A stretch of 64,000 nucleotides of DNA from an uncultured Chitinophaga sp. (lineage in GTDB: Bacteria > Bacteroidota > Bacteroidia > Chitinophagales > Chitinophagaceae): contig NZ_CABHOU010000092.1 of NCBI RefSeq assembly GCF_902168175.1, forward strand, positions 124,001 through 188,000, given 5' to 3'. The notes below the pieces were generated by a model. The model was not told the DNA's origin and searched no databases. It saw only the letters and a program-made list of their open reading frames with translations. Below, piece by piece: positions 6,607 through 15,341 of the stretch; the stretch's first letter is position 1, and each line of letters begins with the position of its first letter. A program made the translations under genes and the position numbers.

Positions 6607-9462
6607 CTAACCTCTGCGGAAATTATTCATTCCGCCACCAGCACCACCGCGGAAGTTACCGCCTTCGCCACGGCCACGGAACTCGCCACCCGGAGGGCCT
6701 CCCTGACCACGGCCACGGCCACCACCAAACTTGCCAAAAGTATATGTGAAGCTTAGCATAAAGTAACGCTGTAACACAATGTTGCGTGAATCGGATATCT
6801 GCGCAGTGCTTACGTTACGGCTAATGGCAATGTTCTGGCGGAACAGGTCGAACACCTGTGCCTTAAATTCACCTTTCTTGTTCTTAAACACCGTTTTGGA
6901 AACGAAGCCGTTCACCATGGTGTAATCCAGGTCATAGTCTGCACCACGACCGCGGTTAGCCGTATAATCTATATCACCACCAATCCTGATGCCTAAAGGC
7001 AGGTTCACATTAAAGTCCAGCGACCAGCCAAAGTCGTAGAAGTTGGTATTGCTTCTCTCTTTGTCTTCCGCACTCACGGAATCGCCACCGATGCGGGCTG
7101 CCGTATAGTTAATATAACCGGCCGCCGACACGTCGAACAGCTCTTTAAAGAAGTAATTGAGGCTTGCTCTTTCGCCTGCCGTCATGTTCTTCGTAATATT
7201 GAGTTCATCGTTCAGGTAGCTGATGGCGCGGCTGTAGCCCAAACCTGTATTCAGGTTTAACGAAGTTGCCTTATGGAACAACGGAATGGTGTTACTGATG
7301 TTTGCATTGAAATTATAGTTACCGCTACTCACGTTAATGTACTTGGCCTGTGTGGCGCCTTTCGCATCTATGAGGGCCGAATACACGATCTGGTTGGTTA
7401 CGTACTGTGCATTCAGGTTAACAAAGTAACCTGCCATCTTAGCCGGATCGAAAGAGTTGAACTGGCCCTCTACACGGTGTGTAAATGAAGGTTTCAGATC
7501 GGGGTTACCCTGCAGTACGTACAGCGGGTTGGTAGAATCCGGCACGGGTTGCAACTGGTCCATGCTCGGCTGCTGCGTTTGACCGCGGTAGTTCAGGCGT
7601 AAACGTTTATTGCGGCTGTAGTTATAGTTAAACCTTAACTCTGGTGCAAAGTTGATCACATTTTGATTGGTAACCTGCGATTTGGTAAGGTTATTACTTG
7701 TCTGATCGTTGATCTGCAAACGGCCACCGATAGAGTAATCGTACTTCAGCTTCTGTGTACGGATGGCAATACTGGCCTGCTGGTTCGAGTAATCGTTGCG
7801 GTACAGGTTCGTCTGGTCTTCGTCCAGCAGGTCATACCTGTCGGTAACAGTATTGTAACGGTAAGTACGGCGGTCGTTATCCTGTGCATTGTTACGATAG
7901 TTATATCCCAGTTCCAGGTAACGGTCGGTAAATATCGGTTCGGTATAATCTACGCGGATATTGTAGTTCTTAGATACATTGTCCGATATCGCCAACTGGT
8001 TCGTGATCTTTTCATATGCGTCGGCAAAAGTATAAATGAGACCGTCGGTATAGTTATCCTGGTTGCTGGCATTATAGCCGAGGCCAAAGGTGGCGCTTAC
8101 CGACCGGCCCTTTTTCCTGAACCTTTTGCGAAGCTGGATATCACCGCTGATCTCTGGTCGGGTAGCATTGCTGCTGTTCACACGGCTGCTGGTGTTAATG
8201 GGTGAGTTATCGAAAGCCAATGCTGCCGAGCCCTTGTTAGACGACATGTTGTCGGCCGTATTAAAAGAGAAACTTGGGTTGATGATCACCGAGTGAAAGG
8301 AGTCGATATCCCATTCGATACGTGCATTTAAGCGGTGGTTCAGGTTCGTTCTTTCTGCATTGGATGTATCGTAAGTTACCTGGTTCCTTTGTTCGCCGAG
8401 GGTTAACTGCTGCCTTCTGTTCCAGCTGCCGCTTACCCTGTCCATATGGTTAATGAAATAGCTGCCGTTAACGCGTACCTGTTTCCTTTTACCATATTCG
8501 TCGTTGAAGTTAAGACCGGCATTCCAGCTGGTGTTAAGGCCCGAGCCACCACCACTCGTTCCGCCACCACGGCCGCCACCACCGCCGCCGCCGAAGCTAA
8601 ACTGGTCCTGGAAGCTAAAGCCCATGTTGTTCACGTTGTTGGCACCGGCTATAACAGATATCTTCCTGGTGTTCTGGAAGTTATTGAACATACCATTTGC
8701 GCCGTAGCGGTCGTCGGTACCGTAACCAACAGTACCCCGGCCGAATATGCCTTTACGTTTATCTGATTTGATAGTGATGTTAATGATCTTTTCTATCTCG
8801 CCATCGTTTACACCGGTAAACTCAGCCTGGTCCGACTTTTTATCAATCAGTTGTATTTTATCGATAATGTCTGCAGGCAGGTTACGGGTGGCCAGCTTGG
8901 GGTCGTTGCCAAAGAATGGTTTTCCATCTACAAAAACCTTTGTCACCTTTTCACCATTAGCGGTAATAGCACCGTCTTTGTCTACTACCACACCTGGCAG
9001 CTTCTTCAACAGGTCTTCCGTTAGTGCGTTCTCTCTTGTTTTAAAGGAACCGGCGTTAAATTCCAGGGTATCTGGTTTTACGCGGATGGGAGGTATTTGC
9101 TCCACGATTTCCACACCGCCAAGCGCTACTCCTTTTTGCGAAAGCGTAACACCACCAAGGTCAATTACTTTGGCAGAGTCCATCGAAATCGTTTTATAAA
9201 AGCCCTGATAACCAATATAAGTAATAAAAAGCTGGTACTTTCCGGCATCAATCCCCTGTATATCAAATGCCCCGTTTTTATCGGCAAAAGCAGATGCTTC
9301 TATAGATGAATCTTTGGCGTGTAGCAAGGCTACTGTTGCACCAGGCAACAGCTCTTTGGTTGTTTGATCGGATATAATTCCCTTAACGCGGCCCTTGCCC
9401 GACTGCGCCATTGAAACTACTGTGAGTGATGCGAATAAGAGTGTAAAAATTGCTTTCTTCAT
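6607..9462 (-). CDS. TonB-dependent-receptor-like outer membrane beta-barrel protein (OMP_b-brl_3 type)
   Basis: The 951-residue protein has a signal peptide (to about residue 19, VSMAQ), a carboxypeptidase-regulatory-like beta sandwich (residues about 25-105), a plug domain (LPGVVVDKDGAITANGEKVTKVFVDGKPFFG, about 150-185) and a large beta-barrel to about residue 905. A Gly-rich loop (GGGGGGGRGGG, near 295) and a C-terminal Gly/Arg-rich tail of about 45 residues after the last strand (SFTYTFGKFGGG) are notable. No TonB-box was identified. It is the second gene of a unit led by the GLPGLI gene 96 bp upstream, a pairing frequent in Bacteroidota. It may handle peptide or metal export or uptake, but the substrate is unknown. 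Confidence 0.92.
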   Translation of the reverse strand: MKKAIFTLLFASLTVVSMAQSGKGRVKGIISDQTTKELLPGATVALLHAKDSSIEASAFADKNGAFDIQGIDAGKYQLFITYIGYQGFYKTISMDSAKVIDLGGVTLSQKGVALGGVEIVEQIPPIRVKPDTLEFNAGSFKTRENALTEDLLKKLPGVVVDKDGAITANGEKVTKVFVDGKPFFGNDPKLATRNLPADIIDKIQLIDKKSDQAEFTGVNDGEIEKIINITIKSDKRKGIFGRGTVGYGTDDRYGANGMFNNFQNTRKISVIAGANNVNNMGFSFQDQFSFGGGGGGGRGGGTSGGGSGLNTSWNAGLNFNDEYGKRKQVRVNGSYFINHMDRVSGSWNRRQQLTLGEQRNQVTYDTSNAERTNLNHRLNARIEWDIDSFHSVIINPSFSFNTADNMSSNKGSAALAFDNSPINTSSRVNSSNATRPEISGDIQLRKRFRKKGRSVSATFGLGYNASNQDNYTDGLIYTFADAYEKITNQLAISDNVSKNYNIRVDYTEPIFTDRYLELGYNYRNNAQDNDRRTYRYNTVTDRYDLLDEDQTNLYRNDYSNQQASIAIRTQKLKYDYSIGGRLQINDQTSNNLTKSQVTNQNVINFAPELRFNYNYSRNKRLRLNYRGQTQQPSMDQLQPVPDSTNPLYVLQGNPDLKPSFTHRVEGQFNSFDPAKMAGYFVNLNAQYVTNQIVYSALIDAKGATQAKYINVSSGNYNFNANISNTIPLFHKATSLNLNTGLGYSRAISYLNDELNITKNMTAGERASLNYFFKELFDVSAAGYINYTAARIGGDSVSAEDKERSNTNFYDFGWSLDFNVNLPLGIRIGGDIDYTANRGRGADYDLDYTMVNGFVSKTVFKNKKGEFKAQVFDLFRQNIAISRNVSTAQISDSRNIVLQRYFMLSFTYTFGKFGGGRGRGQGGPPGGEFRGRGEGGNFRGGAGGGMNNFRRG

Positions 9463-9558
9463 ACAAGGGATTGAGCTGTAATTCTAATTACGATGTCTTT
9501 TAGCCGTACGTTAGTTTAAGTGCTGCTTATATTCAATTTGATGCGTGTGTACTAATGG

Positions 9559-10431
9559 TTACTGCTGGTTGGCCAGTTGCTCGTTCCGGAACTTCTCCAT
9601 AAGTTGCCGGCGTTTCTCGTTCATCTCTTTCTGATCTACTTTTTCGGCTGTAACGGGAGGCATTACTTCGCCCGGCTGCACCGGTTTCAGGTCTACCTTT
9701 TTTGCTTCGATAGCGCGTCTTGCACTTTCTGCAGACAGAACAAAGCCGCCGTTCGGAGGAACAATACCATTGATGGGAGAAAAGGTTAACGGGATCTCGG
9801 TGGTATACCAGATCGTAAACACTTCTTCTTTTAATTTAACAGTCGCTTTTTTGCAATTGTACCCTGCTATCTTTTTGGTCTTGTCCGACTCTTTGAATTC
9901 GGCCGGTGATTTAAACTCTTCTGCAGTGAACCAGGCTTCCTTTTTTGCATCGGTTGTTTCCAATACCTGCAAAAACTGCTTTTTCGAAAGGTCAATATAC
10001 GTCGTGTTCCTGAAGGGTAATTGCGGTATTCCCTGTCCGGCGCCATTTCCTGATGGACGGGCAGAACCGGCAGATGCACCGGCAGGCCCGGAAATAATTA
10101 CTTCCTGTGTACGGCCGGCAGCACCGGCAGGCATGGCGCCTCCCATAAACATACCGCTGAAGCCGCCGCGCTCCTGTTCCAGTTTCCCAAATATGCCGTT
10201 GAAGGTAAATGTCTGGCCAAAGGTGATCACATCCGACCCTTCCGATACATTCACCGTTTCACCACCACCGCCAGTGCGAACCACCGTAATCCGGCTTTCG
10301 CCACCGCCGCCTTCTCCGAAGCGGGTAGTTACTTCATATTTAATAACGCCGGACGGGTCCTGCGCTCTAAGCGTTCCTGCGGCAGCCGCAAGGGAGAGGG
10401 AGAAAAGGCATGCTTTCGTTAAAAAGTTCAT
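9559..10431 (-). CDS. GLPGLI family protein
   Basis: The 290-residue protein carries a signal peptide (to about residue 23, LRAQ) and the family hallmarks: GVIKYEVTTR near the start, KKIAGYNCKKATVKL (about residues 187-202) and EIPLTFSPINGIVPPNGGFVL, where the usual GLPGLI core is replaced by a related P-x-NG-I-P sequence. The middle (about residues 95-135) is Gly/Ala-rich. GLPGLI proteins are secreted Bacteroidota proteins of unknown role that regularly sit before a TonB-receptor-like barrel, as here. The gene is divergent from the histidine kinase and shares the operator array 10487-10580 with it. Confidence 0.85.
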   Translation of the reverse strand: MNFLTKACLFSLSLAAAAGTLRAQDPSGVIKYEVTTRFGEGGGGESRITVVRTGGGGETVNVSEGSDVITFGQTFTFNGIFGKLEQERGGFSGMFMGGAMPAGAAGRTQEVIISGPAGASAGSARPSGNGAGQGIPQLPFRNTTYIDLSKKQFLQVLETTDAKKEAWFTAEEFKSPAEFKESDKTKKIAGYNCKKATVKLKEEVFTIWYTTEIPLTFSPINGIVPPNGGFVLSAESARRAIEAKKVDLKPVQPGEVMPPVTAEKVDQKEMNEKRRQLMEKFRNEQLANQQ

Positions 10432-10486
10432 GATAACCAGGTTTTAGAATGACAGCACAAATCTCCGCCATTGTTCCTGTCTATGC

Positions 10487-10580
10487 GGTTAACTAGTATT
10501 ATTTACTGTTAATTAATGTTAACACTTTGATCCTGCGTTGCTTAAGTTAACCAGGCTTATTTACTGTTAATTACTGTTAA
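10487..10580. promoter_or_regulatory. Duplicated array of TGTTAA half-sites (putative OmpR-type response regulator operator)
   Basis: Half-sites GGTTAA (10487), TGTTAA (10507), TGTTAA (10517), then AGTTAA (10545), TGTTAA (10565) and TGTTAA (10575). Both triplets have the same 20 + 10 bp spacing, and the two units are exactly 58 bp apart. The 35 bp blocks 10488-10522 and 10546-10580 differ at only 4 positions. Direct repeats with a 10 bp period are typical of OmpR/PhoB-family sites. The array lies between the GLPGLI operon and the kinase-regulator operon. Confidence 0.65.
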
Positions 10581-10609
10581 GCATGTGCACGCCGATGCGC
10601 GCAAATAGG

Positions 10610-10617
10610 TAGTTTTG
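10610..10617 (+). promoter_or_regulatory. -7 element of the histidine kinase operon
   Basis: TAGTTTTG matches TAnnTTTG. No TTTG is present 19-20 bp upstream; instead the second TGTTAA pair ends 29 bp upstream, consistent with an activator-dependent promoter. Confidence 0.5.
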
Positions 10618-10663
10618 TTGAAACCGGCTCTCATGTAGCGGTAAACGAGCTTATCTAGTAACT

Positions 10664-12247
10664 ATGCGAAATCGTATCCGGAATATTATCATTTTAATGA
10701 GCGTGTGTATACTTGGCATCTATTTGTTCCAGGGCTACTGGCTTTATACCAGCTATCAACTGCGCAAAGACGAGTTCAGCAAAGAGATCAATGATGCGTT
10801 ACGTACCGCCGTGTTTAATAAGCAGTTCAACGATGTACGCCGCTTTATCCGGTTTCCCCATAACGATCGCGATAACGACCGCCGCTTCGAGCGTGGGGTG
10901 CCCAAAGTAATGGAAACCGTAGGAGGGGTAGTAGTAGGCTACGCCAGTAAAAGTGTGCGTGCAGAGCGGGCATTGCCAACGCGGCCTCCTCACCCGGACA
11001 GCCTGGGAGAACTAACTACGGTGCTGGCCCGTGTGGACTCTTCGGGAAAAGAGCGGGTGATGTTATTTCGCCAGCAACACGGCAAGGCAGATATAGAAAC
11101 CGTTACCGAACTGTCCGACACCACCGTACTTCGCCTTTCACAATCACCCGACAACCGCAACCTGCGCGTGTATGCCGATTCCATGGCGCAGCAGATCTCC
11201 GACTTCCTGATTCTCAACAATATTTATAAAGACAGGTTTTCTGTTAAAAAGCTGGACTCCATTTATACACAAGAACTCAGCAACCGCGATATCGCAACTG
11301 GTTACCGTATAGACACCTTCCAGGCCAGTTTCGATTCCTGGTCGCGCGAAGGATTTCGCGATAGCCTTCGTATACGCGGACCCTTCCAGACTTCCAAGAT
11401 CAACTTCAATCCTTTAAGTAATCTTTTTGTACAGGCCACTTTCGAAGCACCCGTTCCCTACATTCTAAAACAAATGCTGTGGATACTGGTAGGCTCCGTG
11501 GCTTTACTGTTACTTACCACCACCTGTTTCCTTTACATGATGCGCACCATCCTGAAACAGAAGAAGTTATCAGAAGTTAAGAACGACTTTATCAACAATA
11601 TGACGCATGAGCTGAAAACGCCGATTGCGACGGTGTATGCCGCCGTGGAAGCCATGCAGAACTTTAACGCGCTTAACGATCAGCGCAAAACAACTACGTA
11701 TCTCGACATATCAAAACAGGAACTCCAACGCCTGTCCGACCTGGTGGAGAAAGTGCTGCACATTGCTGCTGAAGAGAAAGAAGACTTCGACCTCTTCCTA
11801 GAAGAAACCGACCTGAACGAGCTGGTAGAAAATATCATCACCAACCATCGACTTAAAACCGCCAAGCCTGTTAGCTTCCACTTCGATCCGCTGGACGAGC
11901 CCGTGGTAAACGTAGACAGAACACATCTTTCCAACGCCATCAGCAATCTCGTGGATAATGCTATTAAGTATTCCCGCGAAAAAGCAGATATTACTATTCT
12001 CCTGAAAAGCAATGGCGGCAGGGTAGTGGTAAGCGTTAAAGACCAGGGCATCGGTATCCCTAAGCTCTACCGCGAAAACATCTTCGAAAAGTTCTTCAGG
12101 GTGCCCACAGGCAACCTGCATAATGTAAAAGGCTTTGGGTTGGGGTTAAGTTATGTGAAGAAGATCGTGGAGAAACATGAGGGCATCATCTCTGTGATCA
12201 GTGAGCCGGATAAGGGCAGCGAATTTATTATCGACATTCCCGCATAA
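10664..12247 (+). CDS. Sensor histidine kinase
   Basis: A 527-residue membrane kinase. The first membrane segment is at about residues 7-27, a periplasmic sensor region spans about 28-267, and the second membrane segment is 268-292. The HisKA domain follows with the phosphoacceptor His315 in NNMTHELKTP. The ATPase domain shows the N box (NAISNLVDNAIKYS), G1 (DQGIGIP), F (FEKFFRVP) and G2 (GFGLGLSYVKKI) motifs. There is no HAMP domain. It is followed 23 bp later by its OmpR-type partner and is divergent from the GLPGLI/barrel operon, which it probably controls. Position-based inference: it senses an envelope signal. Confidence 0.93.
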   Translation: MRNRIRNIIILMSVCILGIYLFQGYWLYTSYQLRKDEFSKEINDALRTAVFNKQFNDVRRFIRFPHNDRDNDRRFERGVPKVMETVGGVVVGYASKSVRAERALPTRPPHPDSLGELTTVLARVDSSGKERVMLFRQQHGKADIETVTELSDTTVLRLSQSPDNRNLRVYADSMAQQISDFLILNNIYKDRFSVKKLDSIYTQELSNRDIATGYRIDTFQASFDSWSREGFRDSLRIRGPFQTSKINFNPLSNLFVQATFEAPVPYILKQMLWILVGSVALLLLTTTCFLYMMRTILKQKKLSEVKNDFINNMTHELKTPIATVYAAVEAMQNFNALNDQRKTTTYLDISKQELQRLSDLVEKVLHIAAEEKEDFDLFLEETDLNELVENIITNHRLKTAKPVSFHFDPLDEPVVNVDRTHLSNAISNLVDNAIKYSREKADITILLKSNGGRVVVSVKDQGIGIPKLYRENIFEKFFRVPTGNLHNVKGFGLGLSYVKKIVEKHEGIISVISEPDKGSEFIIDIPA

Positions 12248-12270
12248 CAGGGCGATCTAAACTATTAACG

Positions 12271-12960
12271 ATGAGCGCAAAAGTATTACTGGTAGAAGAT
12301 GAATGGCAACTGGGGCAAATTGTTCGTGACAGCCTGGAAACACGCGGGTATAATATGCTGTACGCATCCAATGGCAAAGAAGCCTGGCAGCTTTACCAGC
12401 AGCACAAGCCTGACATCATTGTGCTAGACATCATGATGCCCGAAATGGATGGCTTTACGCTCACCACCGACATCCGTAAGCAGGACAAGTATACACCGAT
12501 CATTTTTCTCACCGCCAAATCCCAAACAGCCGATGTGGTAAAAGGGTTTGAACTGGGAGGCAACGACTACCTGAAGAAGCCCTTCAGTATGGACGAACTG
12601 ATTGTTCGTATGAAATCGCTGCTGGCGCGTTTTGGTAACCAGGCAACTGCCAGTTCTACTGCGGACGATACCGTCCCCATAGGCCAGTACGTATTTAATT
12701 ACGCCCGGCAAACACTTACCCGCAATGGTCATACCGAATTCCTTTCGCACCGCGAAGCCGAAATATTAAAACGGCTTAGTCAACACCGCAACCAGGTAAT
12801 GGAACGTAAAACCACCCTGCTCGACCTGTGGGGCGACGATAACTTTTTTAACGCCCGTAGTATGGACGTGTTTATCACCAAACTAAGGCGTTACCTCAAA
12901 GAAGATTCGCGTATACAGATCGTAAATATAAGAGGAGTGGGGTACAAGCTGATTTTCTAG
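12271..12960 (+). CDS. OmpR/PhoB-family response regulator
   Basis: The 229-residue protein has a receiver domain (residues 1-120) with acidic pocket E9-D10-E11, phosphorylation site Asp53 (VLDIMMPEMDG), Thr81 (FLTAKS) and Lys103 (LKKPF). A winged-helix DNA-binding domain occupies about 133-229 and ends in the typical IQIVNIRGVGYKLIF. It should be phosphorylated by the kinase encoded just upstream. OmpR-family regulators bind tandem direct half-sites about 10-11 bp apart, so the TGTTAA array at 10487-10580 is its probable target. Confidence 0.94.
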   Translation: MSAKVLLVEDEWQLGQIVRDSLETRGYNMLYASNGKEAWQLYQQHKPDIIVLDIMMPEMDGFTLTTDIRKQDKYTPIIFLTAKSQTADVVKGFELGGNDYLKKPFSMDELIVRMKSLLARFGNQATASSTADDTVPIGQYVFNYARQTLTRNGHTEFLSHREAEILKRLSQHRNQVMERKTTLLDLWGDDNFFNARSMDVFITKLRRYLKEDSRIQIVNIRGVGYKLIF

Positions 12961-12988
12961 TCATGCGTTTTCTATTCTCAGCCATAAC

Positions 12989-13020
12989 GGGGCGCCCGGA
13001 GTTACCGGGGCCCCTTTTTT
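12989..13020 (+). terminator. Terminator of the kinase-regulator operon
   Basis: GGGGC-CCCGG / CCGGG-GCCCC stem with one bulged G and an AGTTA loop, followed by TTTTTT. Confidence 0.85.
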
Positions 13021-13091
13021 ATGTTGATAGTAAGATGATATTTGATGGAAGAGTAACGGCAATTCATGATGAGCGAGGGAGCGATGCTTTG

Positions 13092-13790
13092 TTACTTTGA
13101 TGCCTTTTGTTCCAGCACCTGCAGCAATTTGTATTCATACGGTCCGCGGTCGCGCACCATCGTATCCCGCGGGATGCGGGTAACTTTTAACTTAAACAGT
13201 TGTCCCTTTTCAAAATTGAACCCGGTGATGGGTTCCGATAATGTTTCCCAGGGTTCCTGTTGGCCAACAGGCCGATCGCCGTACTGCACTTCATAACACG
13301 TCGTTTTCCCAAAGCCCGGGCCGAGGTCGCAATCCTGTTCGCTCTTTACCCAAAACACCAGGTCTTTGGGTGCAGGTGCCGGTTTCTCCTTTGCTTTGAG
13401 TGTAAAACCTTCGCTACCGAAGTTGTTGCCGAGGTACGTCATATTACCGTTATCGAAACGGAACAGCATGGTATCTGTTACCGGGTTGCCGCTGCCAACG
13501 GTTACCAGGCTAAGCCGCAACTTGCTGCTATCCAGCTCTAACAGGCTGCCAATTTGTATAATTTCGGGCGTGTAGTTGAGGTAGTCAGTCACCATCCGCA
13601 CTTCCCCGCTTCTGCTGACATTCAGCCGAACGAGGCGGCCGGGCGATGAAGCAGAAGGCAGCGTATCTTCATAAAACCCTGTTGCTATGCCCGTTTCAAT
13701 CGTGTCGCTCACACCCGCTGGTTTGGGAGGATGATCACAGGCGGCGAATAGCATGGCGGGTAAAATCCATCTTATCAAACGGCTTTTCAT
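13092..13790 (-). CDS. Lipoprotein with C-terminal DUF4377 domain
   Basis: The 232-residue protein begins with a lipoprotein signal (MKSRLIRWILPAMLFAAC, Cys18). A central beta-rich, NlpE/HslJ-like region runs from about 30 to 135. The C-terminal region (CYEVQYGDRP...WETLSEPITGFNFEKGQLFKLKV) fits DUF4377, a domain often fused to META/HslJ-type domains in secreted stress proteins. It would be anchored in the envelope. No operon partner is evident; the gene is convergent with the response regulator and divergent from the L,D-transpeptidase. Confidence 0.75.
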   Translation of the reverse strand: MKSRLIRWILPAMLFAACDHPPKPAGVSDTIETGIATGFYEDTLPSASSPGRLVRLNVSRSGEVRMVTDYLNYTPEIIQIGSLLELDSSKLRLSLVTVGSGNPVTDTMLFRFDNGNMTYLGNNFGSEGFTLKAKEKPAPAPKDLVFWVKSEQDCDLGPGFGKTTCYEVQYGDRPVGQQEPWETLSEPITGFNFEKGQLFKLKVTRIPRDTMVRDRGPYEYKLLQVLEQKASK

Positions 13791-13920
13791 AAGCGGTTAT
13801 ATTAATGACCACTACAAGTTAGGAAGTATCCCGTTAAAATCCTTCGTGCAGTATGCTGTATATTGCAGCGCCTTATGGAAATTCACTTTCCCGGCATCCC
13901 ATTAACCTATTAAAACAACT

Positions 13921-14562
13921 ATGTCCTGTAAGCCTGTTTTTCTTTTATCCATCCTTATCGTTCTTATTTTCGCTTCGTGTAACCGTGGTAAAAAAGCCCG
14001 CATGAAGAAGCAGGAAAACGCGCCTGCGGTACTCGGAAAGCGTCATCCTCCAATGGATGCGGCGAAGCTTACTGCCAAGGCGGTTGCGCTGAAGCTTTAC
14101 GCGGAGAAGAACAAATACAATACAAACTATGCGCTGTTCATCGACTTCAGTGTGTTTTCAGGCACCAAGCGATTTGTGTTGTACGATCTGAATAAAAGCA
14201 AAACAGTAAGCACCGCGTTGGTGGCACATGGTCAGGGTAAAGGCAATTTATTTTCTGAAGAGGTGGTGTTCTCGAATGTAAATGGTAGTCGCTGCTCTTC
14301 GCTGGGGCGTTATAAAATAGGCACCAAGTACTTCGGGCAGTTCGGGCATGCTTATAAACTGCATGGATTAAATGCTACGAACAGCAACGCTTTCGACCGT
14401 TTTGTGGTGTTGCACTCCCACGCCTGCGTGCCGCTCGGCGAGAGTTCTTTTGGTATTTGCCGCAGCGATGGTTGTCCCACCCTTAACCCCGATTATTTCG
14501 AGCGGTTACAGAAAGTGTTGGATAAGGAAAAAAGACCGGTGTTGCTGGAGATATACCGGTAA
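13921..14562 (+). CDS. L,D-transpeptidase catalytic-domain lipoprotein (YkuD_2 type)
   Basis: The 213-residue protein has a lipoprotein signal with Cys20 (LIFASC). The catalytic region shows LYDLNKSKTVSTALVAHGQGKG, then VVLHSHACVP and GICRSDGCPTL, with the nucleophile expected at Cys185 in the SDGCPTL block, equivalent to the S/H-x-GC motif of L,D-transpeptidases. Such enzymes cross-link peptidoglycan or attach proteins to it. The family is PF13645-like and common in Bacteroidota. It sits among other cell-wall genes (YiiX-like hydrolase, GH25, CAP proteins). Confidence 0.82.
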   Translation: MSCKPVFLLSILIVLIFASCNRGKKARMKKQENAPAVLGKRHPPMDAAKLTAKAVALKLYAEKNKYNTNYALFIDFSVFSGTKRFVLYDLNKSKTVSTALVAHGQGKGNLFSEEVVFSNVNGSRCSSLGRYKIGTKYFGQFGHAYKLHGLNATNSNAFDRFVVLHSHACVPLGESSFGICRSDGCPTLNPDYFERLQKVLDKEKRPVLLEIYR

Positions 14563-14691
14563 ACTTAGTTCCGTATGCTGCTTCGACAATATAAAAAATG
14601 GTCGAAAAGCAAAAGCATCTTTGCCCGTGGCTATTTTTTTTCATTGATGGAGCACTCAGTAATGGATATAACCAGAAATATACTGGCCAAC

Positions 14692-14714
14692 AAAAACCCG
14701 GTACGGGGCCGGGC
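14692..14714 (-). terminator. Terminator of the YiiX-like gene
   Basis: On the minus strand CCCGG-CCGGG forms a stem followed by TTTTTG, 10 bp beyond the stop at 14724. Confidence 0.65.
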
Positions 14715-14723
14715 CTGTATGTG

Positions 14724-15341
14724 TTAGTTCTTGTATACAGTCGTCAGCAATTCAGAATCAAACATTACCGAGGGCGCGATCATCTTTTCCTGTAGCGGAA
14801 TTTTATTCCCGTACCGTTGTGCCATGGTTTGTTTAACGATATCGCTGGAGAGGTCGAAGGAGCCGAGCGGCTTTAATTTGCCGATCTCCAGTCCGGTCGT
14901 TTCCTTATAGATTTTCCACACCAGCTCCGAGCAATAAATACGTTCGTCCGACCATTCGAAGAAGGCGTCGTAATGTTTACCCCTATATTTTTCCCCGGCC
15001 TTCTTCATTTTATCGATCACTCCACTATTAACCACATTATTGTCCTTTACTCTTTTGACTACAATGTGGTTGTGTGAACGGGCGGCCCAGCTTTCGAGCG
15101 GTGTATACATCACCGGCTCCACGGCTTCGAGTACATATAACTCACCGTTTTGTTTCAGCACCATTCCACAATGCGTCCATGGCGAATGAGTGGCCGCTTC
15201 TATAGCCTTACACTGCGGCGAAATAGAGCTCTGGAACACAATATCACCTTCGCGGATAGAGTCGGTGGGTAAACTTTGTTGGCCTTGGCCGGAAAAAGCA
15301 TGTAAAACAAGGCTAACGAGTATAAAAAGTTGCTTATTCAT
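14724..15341 (-). CDS. YiiX/YebB-like NlpC/P60-superfamily cysteine hydrolase
   Basis: The 205-residue protein has a signal peptide (to about residue 21, FSGQGQ). Catalytic features of the permuted NlpC/P60 (YiiX) family are present: SIREGDIVFQ, ATHSPWTHCGMVL with the likely catalytic His, and IYCSELVWKIY with the catalytic Cys. The family is thought to act as amidases or endopeptidases on peptidoglycan or lipid substrates. It is convergent with the L,D-transpeptidase and divergent from the first CAP gene, with a shared 525 bp control region. Confidence 0.87.
   Translation of the reverse strand: MNKQLFILVSLVLHAFSGQGQQSLPTDSIREGDIVFQSSISPQCKAIEAATHSPWTHCGMVLKQNGELYVLEAVEPVMYTPLESWAARSHNHIVVKRVKDNNVVNSGVIDKMKKAGEKYRGKHYDAFFEWSDERIYCSELVWKIYKETTGLEIGKLKPLGSFDLSSDIVKQTMAQRYGNKIPLQEKMIAPSVMFDSELLTTVYKN

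Noticed and set aside
7663..8766. Antisense frames of up to 180 codons across the outer membrane barrel gene
   Set aside because: They are shadows of the barrel gene, with no signal or domain of their own.
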